From Deltaproteobacteria bacterium (GTDB taxonomy: Bacteria > Desulfobacterota > Desulfobacteria > Desulfobacterales > B30-G6): a stretch of DNA of 7,133 nt. The DNA is taken from assembly GCA_019313725.1 (NCBI GenBank), contig JAFDAT010000174.1, forward strand, positions 1 through 7,133. The letters are read 5' to 3'. The notes beneath the pieces were generated by a model. The model saw nothing but the letters and a program-made list of their open reading frames with translations, was not told the DNA's origin and made no database searches. A program made the translations under genes and the position numbers. Positions 1 through 5,657 of the stretch are shown piece after piece. Each line of letters begins with the position of its first letter. Within the stretch, counting starts at the first letter, position 1.

Positions 1-1517
1 GTGATGGGAAATGGAGCGTAACCGTCAGTGTGTGGAATGAAAAGGAAATCATCCGCATTCGTTCCGGAAAAGTGGAGCATGTTTATGGTATGGCCATTGA
101 CGTGGGCACAACGACAGTGGCAGGATATTTCTGTGACCTGGGTACCATGGAGGTTATCGACACTGTATCGATGATGAATCCCCAGTGTAAATACGGTGAG
201 GACGTCATGGCCCGCATCACATACCACATGATGAATACGGGCGGCCTGCAACAAATGAGTGATGACATTATCGAAGGCTTGAACGAACTCATCGACAAGG
301 CTGTTGCCAACACGTATCCGCCCAAGCAAAAGAAAAAAAAGAAAAAAGGTGAGAAAGGGCCGGTCGAGTACATAGAAACCCCTGAAGAAGGCAAGACGTA
401 TCTGCGCCTGGTCCGGGAGGATATCGAAGATATCACCATCGGGTTCAACACGGCTATGCATCACATTTTACTGAACATCAATCCCGAGTTTGTGGGTCTG
501 GCTCCCTTCCCACCGGTCATTCATCACAGCATGGACATCAAAGCCCGGGATCTGGGGGTTAAGATAAATCCTTCATCCTACATGTTTGTACTCCCCATTG
601 AGGCCGGTTTTGTGGGCGCTGATAACGTGGGCGTTCTGCTTGCTGAAGAGCCTTACAAGCATGAGGAAAACCAGCTGATCATCGATATCGGTACCAACGG
701 CGAATTGGTACTCGGCAACCGGCACAAGCTGATCTCTTCATCGTGTGCCACGGGTCCGGCTTTAGAGGGGGCGCAACTGGCCTTCGGTATGCGGGCCGCA
801 CCCGGCGCCATTGAGCGCATCGAGATCGATCCGGAAACAAAAGAGGTGGACTACAAGGTGATCGGCCGGGAAGCCTGGCGCAAATACTCCAAACCCAAGG
901 AGATGAAGGCCAAAGGTATCTGCGGATCCGGCATTCTAGACGTACTGGCCGAGTTGTACAAAGCGGGCATTATCATGAAAAGCGGTGTTTTCAACAAGAA
1001 AGGGATGAAGGGCCATCCGCGGTTCCGCAAAAATCCGGATACCAACCAACCGGAATTTGTGCTGGCCTGGGCCGAGGAATCCAGCATCGACAAAGACATC
1101 GTCATCACCCAGAAAGATGTCCGTCAGATTCAGCTGGCCAAAGGGGCCCTGTATGCAGGCTGCAAACTCATGTTGAAACGGATGGATTTGGACAAAGTCG
1201 ACACGGTGAAGATTGCCGGTGCATTCGGGACCCACGTGGACAGGGAGAAGGCCTTGATCATGGGCCTGTTCCCGGATTGCAAGATCGAAATGATCCAGGG
1301 GGTGGGTAACGCCGCCGGAGACGGGTGCCGGGCAGCTTTGCTGAACATAAAAAAACGTGTGGAAGCCAACTGGTGCTCCCGCAACGTCGAGTATGTCGAG
1401 CTGACCGTGGAGCCGACCTTTCAGCAGGATTTTATGGAGGCCATGCAGATACCCCACATGACCGACAGATTTCCCCATCTGGAAGGTGTGGTGCCGGATG
1501 ATGTCCTCAATCAGTAG
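1..1517 (+). CDS. acsV: Corrinoid protein reductive activator (RACo/AcsV, DUF4445 ASKHA ATPase), 5'-truncated
   Basis: Uses ATP to drive reduction of inactive Co(II) corrinoid protein back to Co(I), repairing CFeSP of the acetyl-CoA pathway in the cytoplasm. The frame is open from base 3 (first full codon GAT) to TAG at 1515-1517, about 505 residues. The GTG at 30 is internal, because the upstream codons (DGKWSVTVS) continue the family alignment. Seen: ASKHA phosphate-1 motif DVGTTT at 99-116, phosphate-2 motif IDIGTNGE near 681, CATGPALEGA near 744, CGSG near 921, AGAFG near 1215, and a C-terminal VEPTFQQDF typical of RACo. Known of the family: full length is roughly 630-650 residues, with an N-terminal [2Fe-2S] ferredoxin domain and linker, which here lie beyond the left edge. 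A six-lysine tract (330-347) sits in the ASKHA domain and contains a slippery A-run. It converges on the adenosyltransferase gene, 3 bases away. Identification is firm; the acsV symbol is the usual name in acs clusters. Confidence 0.93.
   Translation, partial: DGKWSVTVSVWNEKEIIRIRSGKVEHVYGMAIDVGTTTVAGYFCDLGTMEVIDTVSMMNPQCKYGEDVMARITYHMMNTGGLQQMSDDIIEGLNELIDKAVANTYPPKQKKKKKKGEKGPVEYIETPEEGKTYLRLVREDIEDITIGFNTAMHHILLNINPEFVGLAPFPPVIHHSMDIKARDLGVKINPSSYMFVLPIEAGFVGADNVGVLLAEEPYKHEENQLIIDIGTNGELVLGNRHKLISSSCATGPALEGAQLAFGMRAAPGAIERIEIDPETKEVDYKVIGREAWRKYSKPKEMKAKGICGSGILDVLAELYKAGIIMKSGVFNKKGMKGHPRFRKNPDTNQPEFVLAWAEESSIDKDIVITQKDVRQIQLAKGALYAGCKLMLKRMDLDKVDTVKIAGAFGTHVDREKALIMGLFPDCKIEMIQGVGNAAGDGCRAALLNIKKRVEANWCSRNVEYVELTVEPTFQQDFMEAMQIPHMTDRFPHLEGVVPDDVLNQ
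335..352 (+). other. dnaX-type slippery heptamer with immediate -1 frame stop inside acsV
   Basis: The heptamer A AAA AAG at 335-341 is in the phase needed for tandem -1 slippage (zero-frame codons AAA at 336 and AAG at 339). It lies in an A-rich run (A8 at 333-340, G, A6 at 342-347). A -1 shift would read GAA AAA AGG and stop at TGA 350-352, giving a product truncated in the ASKHA domain. I see no convincing upstream SD-like stimulator and no strong downstream stem, so function is unproven. The tract may only encode a basic surface loop. Confidence 0.35.
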
Positions 1518-1520
1518 GGG

Positions 1521-2075
1521 TTAATACTCTATGCCTTTTCTTGCCCGGGCCCCTTGATAGTAGGGATGTTTTATCTGTACCAGTTCCGTGACATAGTCCG
1601 CTGCCTTGATCAATGCCGACGGGGCATTTCTTCCGGTCATGACCAACTCGACCCTCCCCCGGCATCGGTTTACCAGATCTAAAAGCTGTTCCTGGTTGAG
1701 CAGATCGAAAAGAATGGTGTCAAGGATTTCGTCGCAGATGAGCAATTGACAATCATGGTCAATTGCATCTATCGCAGCCTGATAAGCCTGTTCGGCGTGA
1801 CGATGGTGAATGGGCTGGGTACCGCGGGGCATGATAAATGGGTGTTTTCCCGGGCACCGGTAGTGAATATTTTCGATCTTTTCGAAAATATTCACCTCCG
1901 AAGAATTTCCGGATTTCAGGAACTGTACGAAATCAACCCGGGCGCCTTCCCCCGCAGCTCGAATGGCCAGACCGATAGCCCGGGTGGTTTTCCCGACCCC
2001 CTGGCCGTAATATATGTGAAAAAGCCCGAACCCCTTGGCCTTGATTATCCCGGACCGTTTCTGTGTATAAAAAAT
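1521..2075 (-). CDS. cobO: Cob(I)alamin (corrinoid) adenosyltransferase, CobA/CobO/BtuR family, probable ATT start
   Basis: Transfers the adenosyl group of ATP to Co(I) corrinoids in cobamide synthesis or salvage. With the start placed at ATT 2075-2073 the protein has 184 residues, normal for the family. Seen: P-loop GQGVGKTT (residues 24-31), VDFVQFLKSG (47-56) matching the family's xxQFLKG block, Walker-B-like LLICDE, and the family C-terminus with ELVMTGRNAP, KHPYYQGARARKGIEY. Start choice: an in-frame TAA at 2090-2088 bounds the frame, and an AAGGAGG lies at 2089-2083, seven bases before the ATT. No ATG, GTG or TTG occurs in frame before GTG 1895, and that start would delete the P-loop. 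So either AUU is used, as in infC, or one base differs from the true ATG. A perfect 14-bp inverted repeat lies inside the gene. It is convergent with acsV and divergent from the GTPase gene, which suggests corrinoid supply for CFeSP. Confidence 0.9.
   Translation of the reverse strand: MFYTQKRSGIIKAKGFGLFHIYYGQGVGKTTRAIGLAIRAAGEGARVDFVQFLKSGNSSEVNIFEKIENIHYRCPGKHPFIMPRGTQPIHHRHAEQAYQAAIDAIDHDCQLLICDEILDTILFDLLNQEQLLDLVNRCRGRVELVMTGRNAPSALIKAADYVTELVQIKHPYYQGARARKGIEY
1863..1895. repeat. Perfect 14-bp inverted repeat (5-base loop) inside cobO
   Basis: GTGAATATTTTCGA at 1863-1876 is the exact reverse complement of TCGAAAATATTCAC at 1882-1895, with five bases between. In the protein it encodes V-N-I-F-E-K-I-E-N-I-H, so the symmetry also shows in the residues. 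In the cobO mRNA it would form an AT-rich stem capped by AAAGA. No U-run follows, so it is not an obvious terminator. Whether it is functional or a by-product of the coding sequence is unknown. Confidence 0.8.
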
Positions 2076-2082
2076 GTCAAAA

Positions 2083-2089
2083 CCTCCTT
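2083..2089 (-). promoter_or_regulatory. Shine-Dalgarno AAGGAGG deciding the cobO start at ATT
   Basis: AAGGAGG on the minus strand overlaps the in-frame stop TAA (2090-2088) and leaves a seven-base spacer (GTTTTGAC minus its last base plus one) to ATT 2075-2073. This near-perfect ribosome site is the main support for a non-canonical start, because no usual start codon lies within range in this frame. Confidence 0.7.
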
Positions 2090-2148
2090 AAACCGGCACC
2101 GTAAAAGGATTTTTATGTTGGTTTTTCATTGGTATCGTATTTTAAATA

Positions 2149-2177
2149 TTTGTATTCGAAACGATTCTTTTTTTCAA
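2149..2177 (-). promoter_or_regulatory. Candidate sigma70-like promoter for cobO
   Basis: On the minus strand, TTGAAA (2177-2172, 5 of 6 to TTGACA) is followed by a 17-base spacer and TACAAA (2154-2149, 4 of 6 to TATAAT). This would give a leader of roughly 65 bases. It lies in the 129-base AT-rich region between the divergent cobO and GTPase genes. For the + strand GTPase gene I see only weak matches (TTGGTT at 2118-2123 with TTTAAA at 2141-2146). No cobalamin riboswitch fits in this gap. Confidence 0.35.
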
Positions 2178-2204
2178 TAGCGGAGACCGTTTTTAAGGAA
2201 AAAA

Positions 2205-3179
2205 ATGACAAAAGTATTTATATTGTCCGGTTTTTTAGGTGCCGGCAAAACTACATTGCTTAAACGGATGCTTGCCTGGCAAACGGATCTGTCCGGCACC
2301 GTCGTCATCGTCAACGATTTTGGAAAAGTGGGCATTGACGGGATGCTGTTGCAGGGATACGGGCCTGAGGTGATAGAACTTGCCAGTGGATGCATCTGCT
2401 GCACCCTTGCCATCGACCTGATCCAAACCTTGAAACAAGTCCGCAAACGCCTAAAGCCGAATCGAATCATCATTGAATCATCCGGCATCTCCGATCCGGA
2501 GGGAATTTTGTCGGCATTGAAAGCTCCGGAATTGATTGGCACCATGTCATTGAATAAGATCATCACCGTTTTAAGTGCGGATGCTTGGGAAGCCAGGGAG
2601 GTTTTCGGGGATGTTTTTTTCAGCCAATTGCAGAAAGCGGATCTGATACTTTTGAACAAAATTGATCTTCTGGATGATGGGGCCGTCCCTGTGGTGCTCC
2701 AGGAGATCCACGACGTGATTCCGAATGCCGGCGTCGTTCCCACCCTCAAATGCCGGATTGATCCGGAGACGGTATGGATGGCGCCCGTTTCCCGTAAGTT
2801 CGACCTAAAACCGATCGGTTTTTATCAAAACAGTCAAGCGTCGTCACCCTCCGGTTTTGGCCAGGGAAACAGTGAAAAAGGAGTTTCCCGCTCTGCCAAA
2901 GTGGAAAAATATACGACCTTTTCCTACCGGGAAGAGACCGCATTCAGAGAAGATTGTTTTAACCGGTTCATCGAGTCGCTTCCAAAACAGCTGTTTCGCA
3001 TTAAAGGCTCCGTACGCTTTCCGGACCGCACCGTGCTGCTGAACTATGTCGGGGGAAGGAAGGAATGGGCGGCCTGGGAAGGCGAGCCAGGGACCCGGTT
3101 GGCATTTATCGGATGGAATATCAGTGAAAGCGCGGTCCTCTCAGATATGAAACAGTGTCTGGAGAATACGCTCCAATAG
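2205..3179 (+). CDS. CobW/COG0523-family GTPase, putative metal or corrinoid chaperone
   Basis: A 324-residue G3E-class GTPase. Members of this family use GTP to deliver metals (Zn, Co, Fe or Ni) to target proteins. Seen: Walker A GFLGAGKTT (residues 9-17), the diagnostic CxCC metal site as C63-I-C65-C66, ESSGISDP (91-98), base-specificity NKID (151-154), and a C-terminal CobW_C-like domain ending in RLAFIGWNISESAV. The start is ATG 2205 with AAGGA at 2195-2199. The linker between the two domains (about 195-235) is Ser/Gly/Lys-rich. It lacks the histidine-rich stretch of many relatives, and the whole protein has only one histidine (H169). It is divergent from cobO and convergent with the acsB-acsC-acsE operon. 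By context I infer a role in nickel or cobalt/corrinoid delivery to the acetyl-CoA pathway. The true client is unknown, so no gene symbol is given. Confidence 0.9.
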   Translation: MTKVFILSGFLGAGKTTLLKRMLAWQTDLSGTVVIVNDFGKVGIDGMLLQGYGPEVIELASGCICCTLAIDLIQTLKQVRKRLKPNRIIIESSGISDPEGILSALKAPELIGTMSLNKIITVLSADAWEAREVFGDVFFSQLQKADLILLNKIDLLDDGAVPVVLQEIHDVIPNAGVVPTLKCRIDPETVWMAPVSRKFDLKPIGFYQNSQASSPSGFGQGNSEKGVSRSAKVEKYTTFSYREETAFREDCFNRFIESLPKQLFRIKGSVRFPDRTVLLNYVGGRKEWAAWEGEPGTRLAFIGWNISESAVLSDMKQCLENTLQ

Positions 3180-3209
3180 ACCGCTTATTTTTCGATCATT
3201 AGAAACAAG

Positions 3210-3239
3210 AAAACCCCTCCATAGTGAAGGGGTTTTTTT
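3210..3239. terminator. Rho-independent terminator, probably bidirectional, between the GTPase gene and acsE
   Basis: AAAACCCCT (3210-3218) pairs perfectly with AGGGGTTTT (3228-3236) around a nine-base loop, and the T-run continues to 3239 (seven Ts), ideal for ending the + strand GTPase transcript. Read from the other strand, the stem is followed by TTTTCTTGTTT, so it may also end the acsE transcript. It sits in the 78-base gap between two convergent genes. Confidence 0.9.
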
Positions 3240-3257
3240 GCTGAAGCGTGGTTCTAA

Positions 3258-4139
3258 CTATATATCGAGCCATGAATCGGAGTAGAGGGTTTTGCCGAGA
3301 ATGACATTGGTGGTCTTGGCAAAATCCTGCAGTTCTTTGGACAGGCTGCCCATATCGGGTGCTACATCATCCATAATGCCGTAGATCAGGTCCACGATGT
3401 CCTGACGGTTGCCTTTGGCGATGTCGATGAGCAGATCGTCCAGCGGATCGGCGATGACGGACAGCATACCGTGTTTCTGCAGCATGACCATGTAGGTCTG
3501 GTTGAGAATGGGCCGCAGGTGGTCCGGAGGACCATTGGAGATATTGGACAGGCCGCAGGTGCTTTTTGCGCCCGGAGCCATGTCCTGGATCATGCTCTGG
3601 AACTCCATCAGGCTGATGGCCTGGGGCTGTTGGATATTGACCGGGGTAACGATGCCGTCGACCCATATTTTTTCGTTGGGAATGCCGGCCTCGTTGGCGA
3701 AATAGAGCAGTTCGACACACAGGGCGGCGCGTTCGTTTTCGTCGCGCGGCAGGCCGTCGGGCCCCCACAGCAGGGCGATAAAATCAGCTCCGCTCTCCGC
3801 AGCCAGGGGGACCATTTTTTCATAGCGCTCCGGGCGAACCATGATGGAATTGACAATGGGCGGCAGTTTGCATACCTTCAGCGCCGCTGCAATGGCATCG
3901 ATGTTGGAAGTGTCCAGCACCAGAGGGATGTCGTCAACGACTTCCTGTACGGTCTCGACAACCCAGGGCATCAGTTCGGGACCATCCTTCTTGGCTGGAC
4001 CAAGATTAATGTCGATGTAGTCCATGCCTTTTTCCTTCTGAAAAAGGGCTTCTTCCTGGATCGGTTTGGGATCACGTTCCTTGAAGGCGCGACCGATCTT
4101 TGTGGATATTACGTTTAAACTCTCACCTATGAGTAACAT
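3258..4139 (-). CDS. acsE: 5-methyltetrahydrofolate:corrinoid/iron-sulfur protein methyltransferase (AcsE)
   Basis: Transfers the N5-methyl group of methyltetrahydrofolate to Co(I) of CFeSP, joining the methyl and carbonyl branches of the acetyl-CoA pathway. It is a 293-residue TIM-barrel protein of the pterin-binding (DHPS-like) fold. Seen: MLLIGESLN at the start of strand 1, DINLGP (43-48), LDTSNI (75-80), NSIM (97-100), D161, GLSNISNGP (196-204) and IADPLDD (229-235). N199 falls at the same number as the pterin-contacting Asn199 of the Moorella enzyme as I remember it. The C-terminus LYSDSW matches the family's VYCDSF. It is about 30 residues longer than the roughly 262-residue Moorella protein, the extra length falling near residues 240-275. 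The start ATG 4139 has AGGGAGG at 4150-4144, four bases upstream. It is the last gene of the acsB-acsC-acsE series, 84 bases after acsC. Confidence 0.94.
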   Translation of the reverse strand: MLLIGESLNVISTKIGRAFKERDPKPIQEEALFQKEKGMDYIDINLGPAKKDGPELMPWVVETVQEVVDDIPLVLDTSNIDAIAAALKVCKLPPIVNSIMVRPERYEKMVPLAAESGADFIALLWGPDGLPRDENERAALCVELLYFANEAGIPNEKIWVDGIVTPVNIQQPQAISLMEFQSMIQDMAPGAKSTCGLSNISNGPPDHLRPILNQTYMVMLQKHGMLSVIADPLDDLLIDIAKGNRQDIVDLIYGIMDDVAPDMGSLSKELQDFAKTTNVILGKTLYSDSWLDI

Positions 4140-4223
4140 ACAACCTCCCTACACTTGTTTGACGGTTTTGATCGACGGACGAAGAAAGTCAGGAGCGCTA
4201 ACGCCGCCCGTCAGTGACCACCT
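4140..4223 (-). other. acsC-acsE intergenic spacer with weak stem
   Basis: This 84-base gap holds the acsE ribosome site. It also has an imperfect 7-bp stem in the mRNA sense: GACGGGC (4212-4206) with GTCCGTC (4180-4174), including one G-U pair. No U-run follows, so there is no terminator; the two genes are probably co-transcribed. No promoter stands out, and there is no acsD here. Confidence 0.3.
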
Positions 4224-5564
4224 TTATTTGGATTTCAGAAATCCAGGAATATGGGCCGCTTCCCTGGGACCGACGGTGATGGTCCAGCCGGGGAGTTCCT
4301 CTTCCACGTCACCTGCGATGGCCGCCGCATAGCCGGGTATGATGATTTCGGTGTGCTTGACCTTGTCCATGATACCGCACTTTTTAATGAATATGCCCAC
4401 GTCGTCGCCGGCAAATTTACCGGCTGCCCAGGCTGTCATGACGGAGAGTCCTTCGGCGTCCTTGATCAGCAGGTGGCACGGAACACGGCTGCCTTCGATT
4501 TCACCGCTGACAATAAAATAGGTCAGGGCAAAGTTGGTGGTGACCATGACCGGTGAATTTTCATCCGGATTGTTGATTTCGTAGATGCCTTCGGTGACGG
4601 TCATGGGTCGCTGCGGATCGGTGAAGATGTTGAGCCGTTCAAGCAGCAGCGGAAACAGCGCATCCCCGGAGAAGTCGGACAGGGTGACGATGCCGCCGTA
4701 TTTGGCGATGAACATGCCGGCCAGGAGTGATTCCATGTCCAGGTTGGATGCCATTTCACACGGGAAGGTGATGGTTGGAAATCCGACCGTACGGTTACCA
4801 TCTTTGAGGGCGGACCGTCGCAGGGCCACCTGGTCTTCCAGGGCCTGTTTGACATCCCGGGAGCCCGGATCAAGCACAAGATTCTTGAGACCCATCCCGG
4901 TCAGTTTTTCAATCAGGGGCACCAATCCTTCAATGGAGTCCGCCTTGACCGCCAGGGGCAGGTCGTTTTCTTTGGCCAGAGCCCCGAAATCATCGGCATT
5001 GGCTTCGGTGGCCGCATAAATCAGGGGTCGTTTAAATCCAGCGGCCTCCACGGCGGCCTTCATGGTGTCAACACTGTCGGACATCAACACCAGGTTGAAT
5101 TCCGAAGTTTCAGCGATGGTTTTGGCCTTGGCCGCAAACGCTCCGGAATCGCCATTGACATCCTTCAATGCGACCAGTTCGGGTCTCAGGTTGAGTCCGA
5201 CACGTTCAAACTGGAAAGCGTTCCAGGTTTTCAGCTTGGCTTCGAGATCGGCATCGGCAATGTCGGACCCGATCATGGCCGCCAGGGCTGTGGGATTAAA
5301 AAAAGTTTTCTCGTGACGGTACTGAACGGTTTCGCCGCCGGTGGTAAACGCTCTTACACCTTTACCGATTTTTACCGGGCGTATCGGCGGTGCCGATGCC
5401 TCGGCAAGCTGTTCCTTGGCCTCGTCTGATACATAGGGGCAGGCGTCAAGTTCGGCCTTGCCCGAGGCCAGGTTCATGGCAAAGGCAAGGCAGGTGGGCA
5501 CGCCACACTCCTTACAGTTGGTTTTTGGCAGGAGTTTGAAAATCTGAATACCGGTTAATGCCAT
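4224..5564 (-). CDS. acsC: Corrinoid/iron-sulfur protein large (gamma) subunit AcsC (CdhE)
   Basis: Large subunit of CFeSP, the cytoplasmic protein that carries the methyl group on a cobamide from AcsE to the A-cluster of AcsB; its partner is the small subunit AcsD. It has 446 residues, the same as the Moorella protein as I remember it. Seen: the N-terminal [4Fe-4S] motif C17-x2-C20-x4-C25-x16-C42 (NCKECGVPTC, then DACPYV), a central TIM barrel, and the C-terminal corrinoid-domain signatures NENSP-like DENSPVMVTTNF, LTYFIVSGEIE, EGLSVMTAWAAGKF and the terminal GPREAAHIPGF. The start is ATG 5564, preceded by AAGGAG at 5576-5571 with a six-base spacer. An upstream in-frame start near 5594 would add ten residues (MLNIRNKETK) not seen in the family. 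It lies 93 bases after acsB, with a stable hairpin between them, and 84 bases before acsE. acsD does not follow it directly. Confidence 0.95.
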   Translation of the reverse strand: MALTGIQIFKLLPKTNCKECGVPTCLAFAMNLASGKAELDACPYVSDEAKEQLAEASAPPIRPVKIGKGVRAFTTGGETVQYRHEKTFFNPTALAAMIGSDIADADLEAKLKTWNAFQFERVGLNLRPELVALKDVNGDSGAFAAKAKTIAETSEFNLVLMSDSVDTMKAAVEAAGFKRPLIYAATEANADDFGALAKENDLPLAVKADSIEGLVPLIEKLTGMGLKNLVLDPGSRDVKQALEDQVALRRSALKDGNRTVGFPTITFPCEMASNLDMESLLAGMFIAKYGGIVTLSDFSGDALFPLLLERLNIFTDPQRPMTVTEGIYEINNPDENSPVMVTTNFALTYFIVSGEIEGSRVPCHLLIKDAEGLSVMTAWAAGKFAGDDVGIFIKKCGIMDKVKHTEIIIPGYAAAIAGDVEEELPGWTITVGPREAAHIPGFLKSK

Positions 5565-5570
5565 TTTTGT

Positions 5571-5576
5571 CTCCTT
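5571..5576 (-). promoter_or_regulatory. Shine-Dalgarno AAGGAG fixing the acsC start at 5564
   Basis: AAGGAG on the minus strand lies six bases before ATG 5564, with the spacer ACAAAA. It falls inside the coding sequence that a start at 5594 would imply, so it supports the shorter, family-length protein. Confidence 0.75.
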
Positions 5577-5618
5577 ATTTCTTATATTCAGCAATTCATA
5601 ATAGAGCCCATGTGACTT

Positions 5619-5642
5619 AGGGGACCGGTTTCCCGGTCCCCT
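5619..5642 (-). promoter_or_regulatory. GAAA-tetraloop hairpin in the acsB-acsC intergenic region
   Basis: In the mRNA sense, AGGGGACCGG and CCGGTCCCCT form a perfect 10-bp, mostly G-C stem around a GAAA (GNRA) tetraloop. It starts 15 bases past the acsB stop. No U-run follows (next bases AAGTCACATG), so it is not a standard terminator. It may protect the 3' end of acsB mRNA, mark a processing site or set the ratio of acsB to acsC expression. A TATTAT box lies downstream (about 5604-5599) without a convincing -35. Confidence 0.8.
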
Positions 5643-5657
5643 TTACAGGCTTTTTGT

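Noticed and set aside
30..32. GTG as the start of acsV
   Set aside because: The upstream codons continue the family sequence and the ferredoxin domain must lie upstream; the gene is cut by the window edge.
936..1478. 180-residue open frame on the - strand opposite acsV
   Set aside because: Fully antisense to conserved ASKHA motifs, no plausible family and no good ribosome site.
1521..1895. cobO as a 124-residue protein starting at GTG 1895, or as an N-terminally broken pseudogene
   Set aside because: The frame stays open upstream and encodes an intact P-loop and family N-terminus, with a strong ribosome site at 2083-2089.
1746..2180. 144-residue + strand frame across cobO
   Set aside because: It is antisense to the P-loop region of cobO and shows no family features.
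2076..2204. Cobalamin riboswitch upstream of cobO or the GTPase gene
   Set aside because: The gap is only 129 bases and AT-rich; I find no B12-box-like conserved element or matching fold.
3471..4118. 215-residue open frame on the + strand opposite acsE
   Set aside because: It lies wholly antisense to a clear acsE, has no recognisable domain and is a by-product of codon bias in that gene.
5565..5594. Upstream start for acsC adding ten residues
   Set aside because: The Shine-Dalgarno lies inside this stretch and the family begins at MALTG-like sequence with the expected 446 residues.
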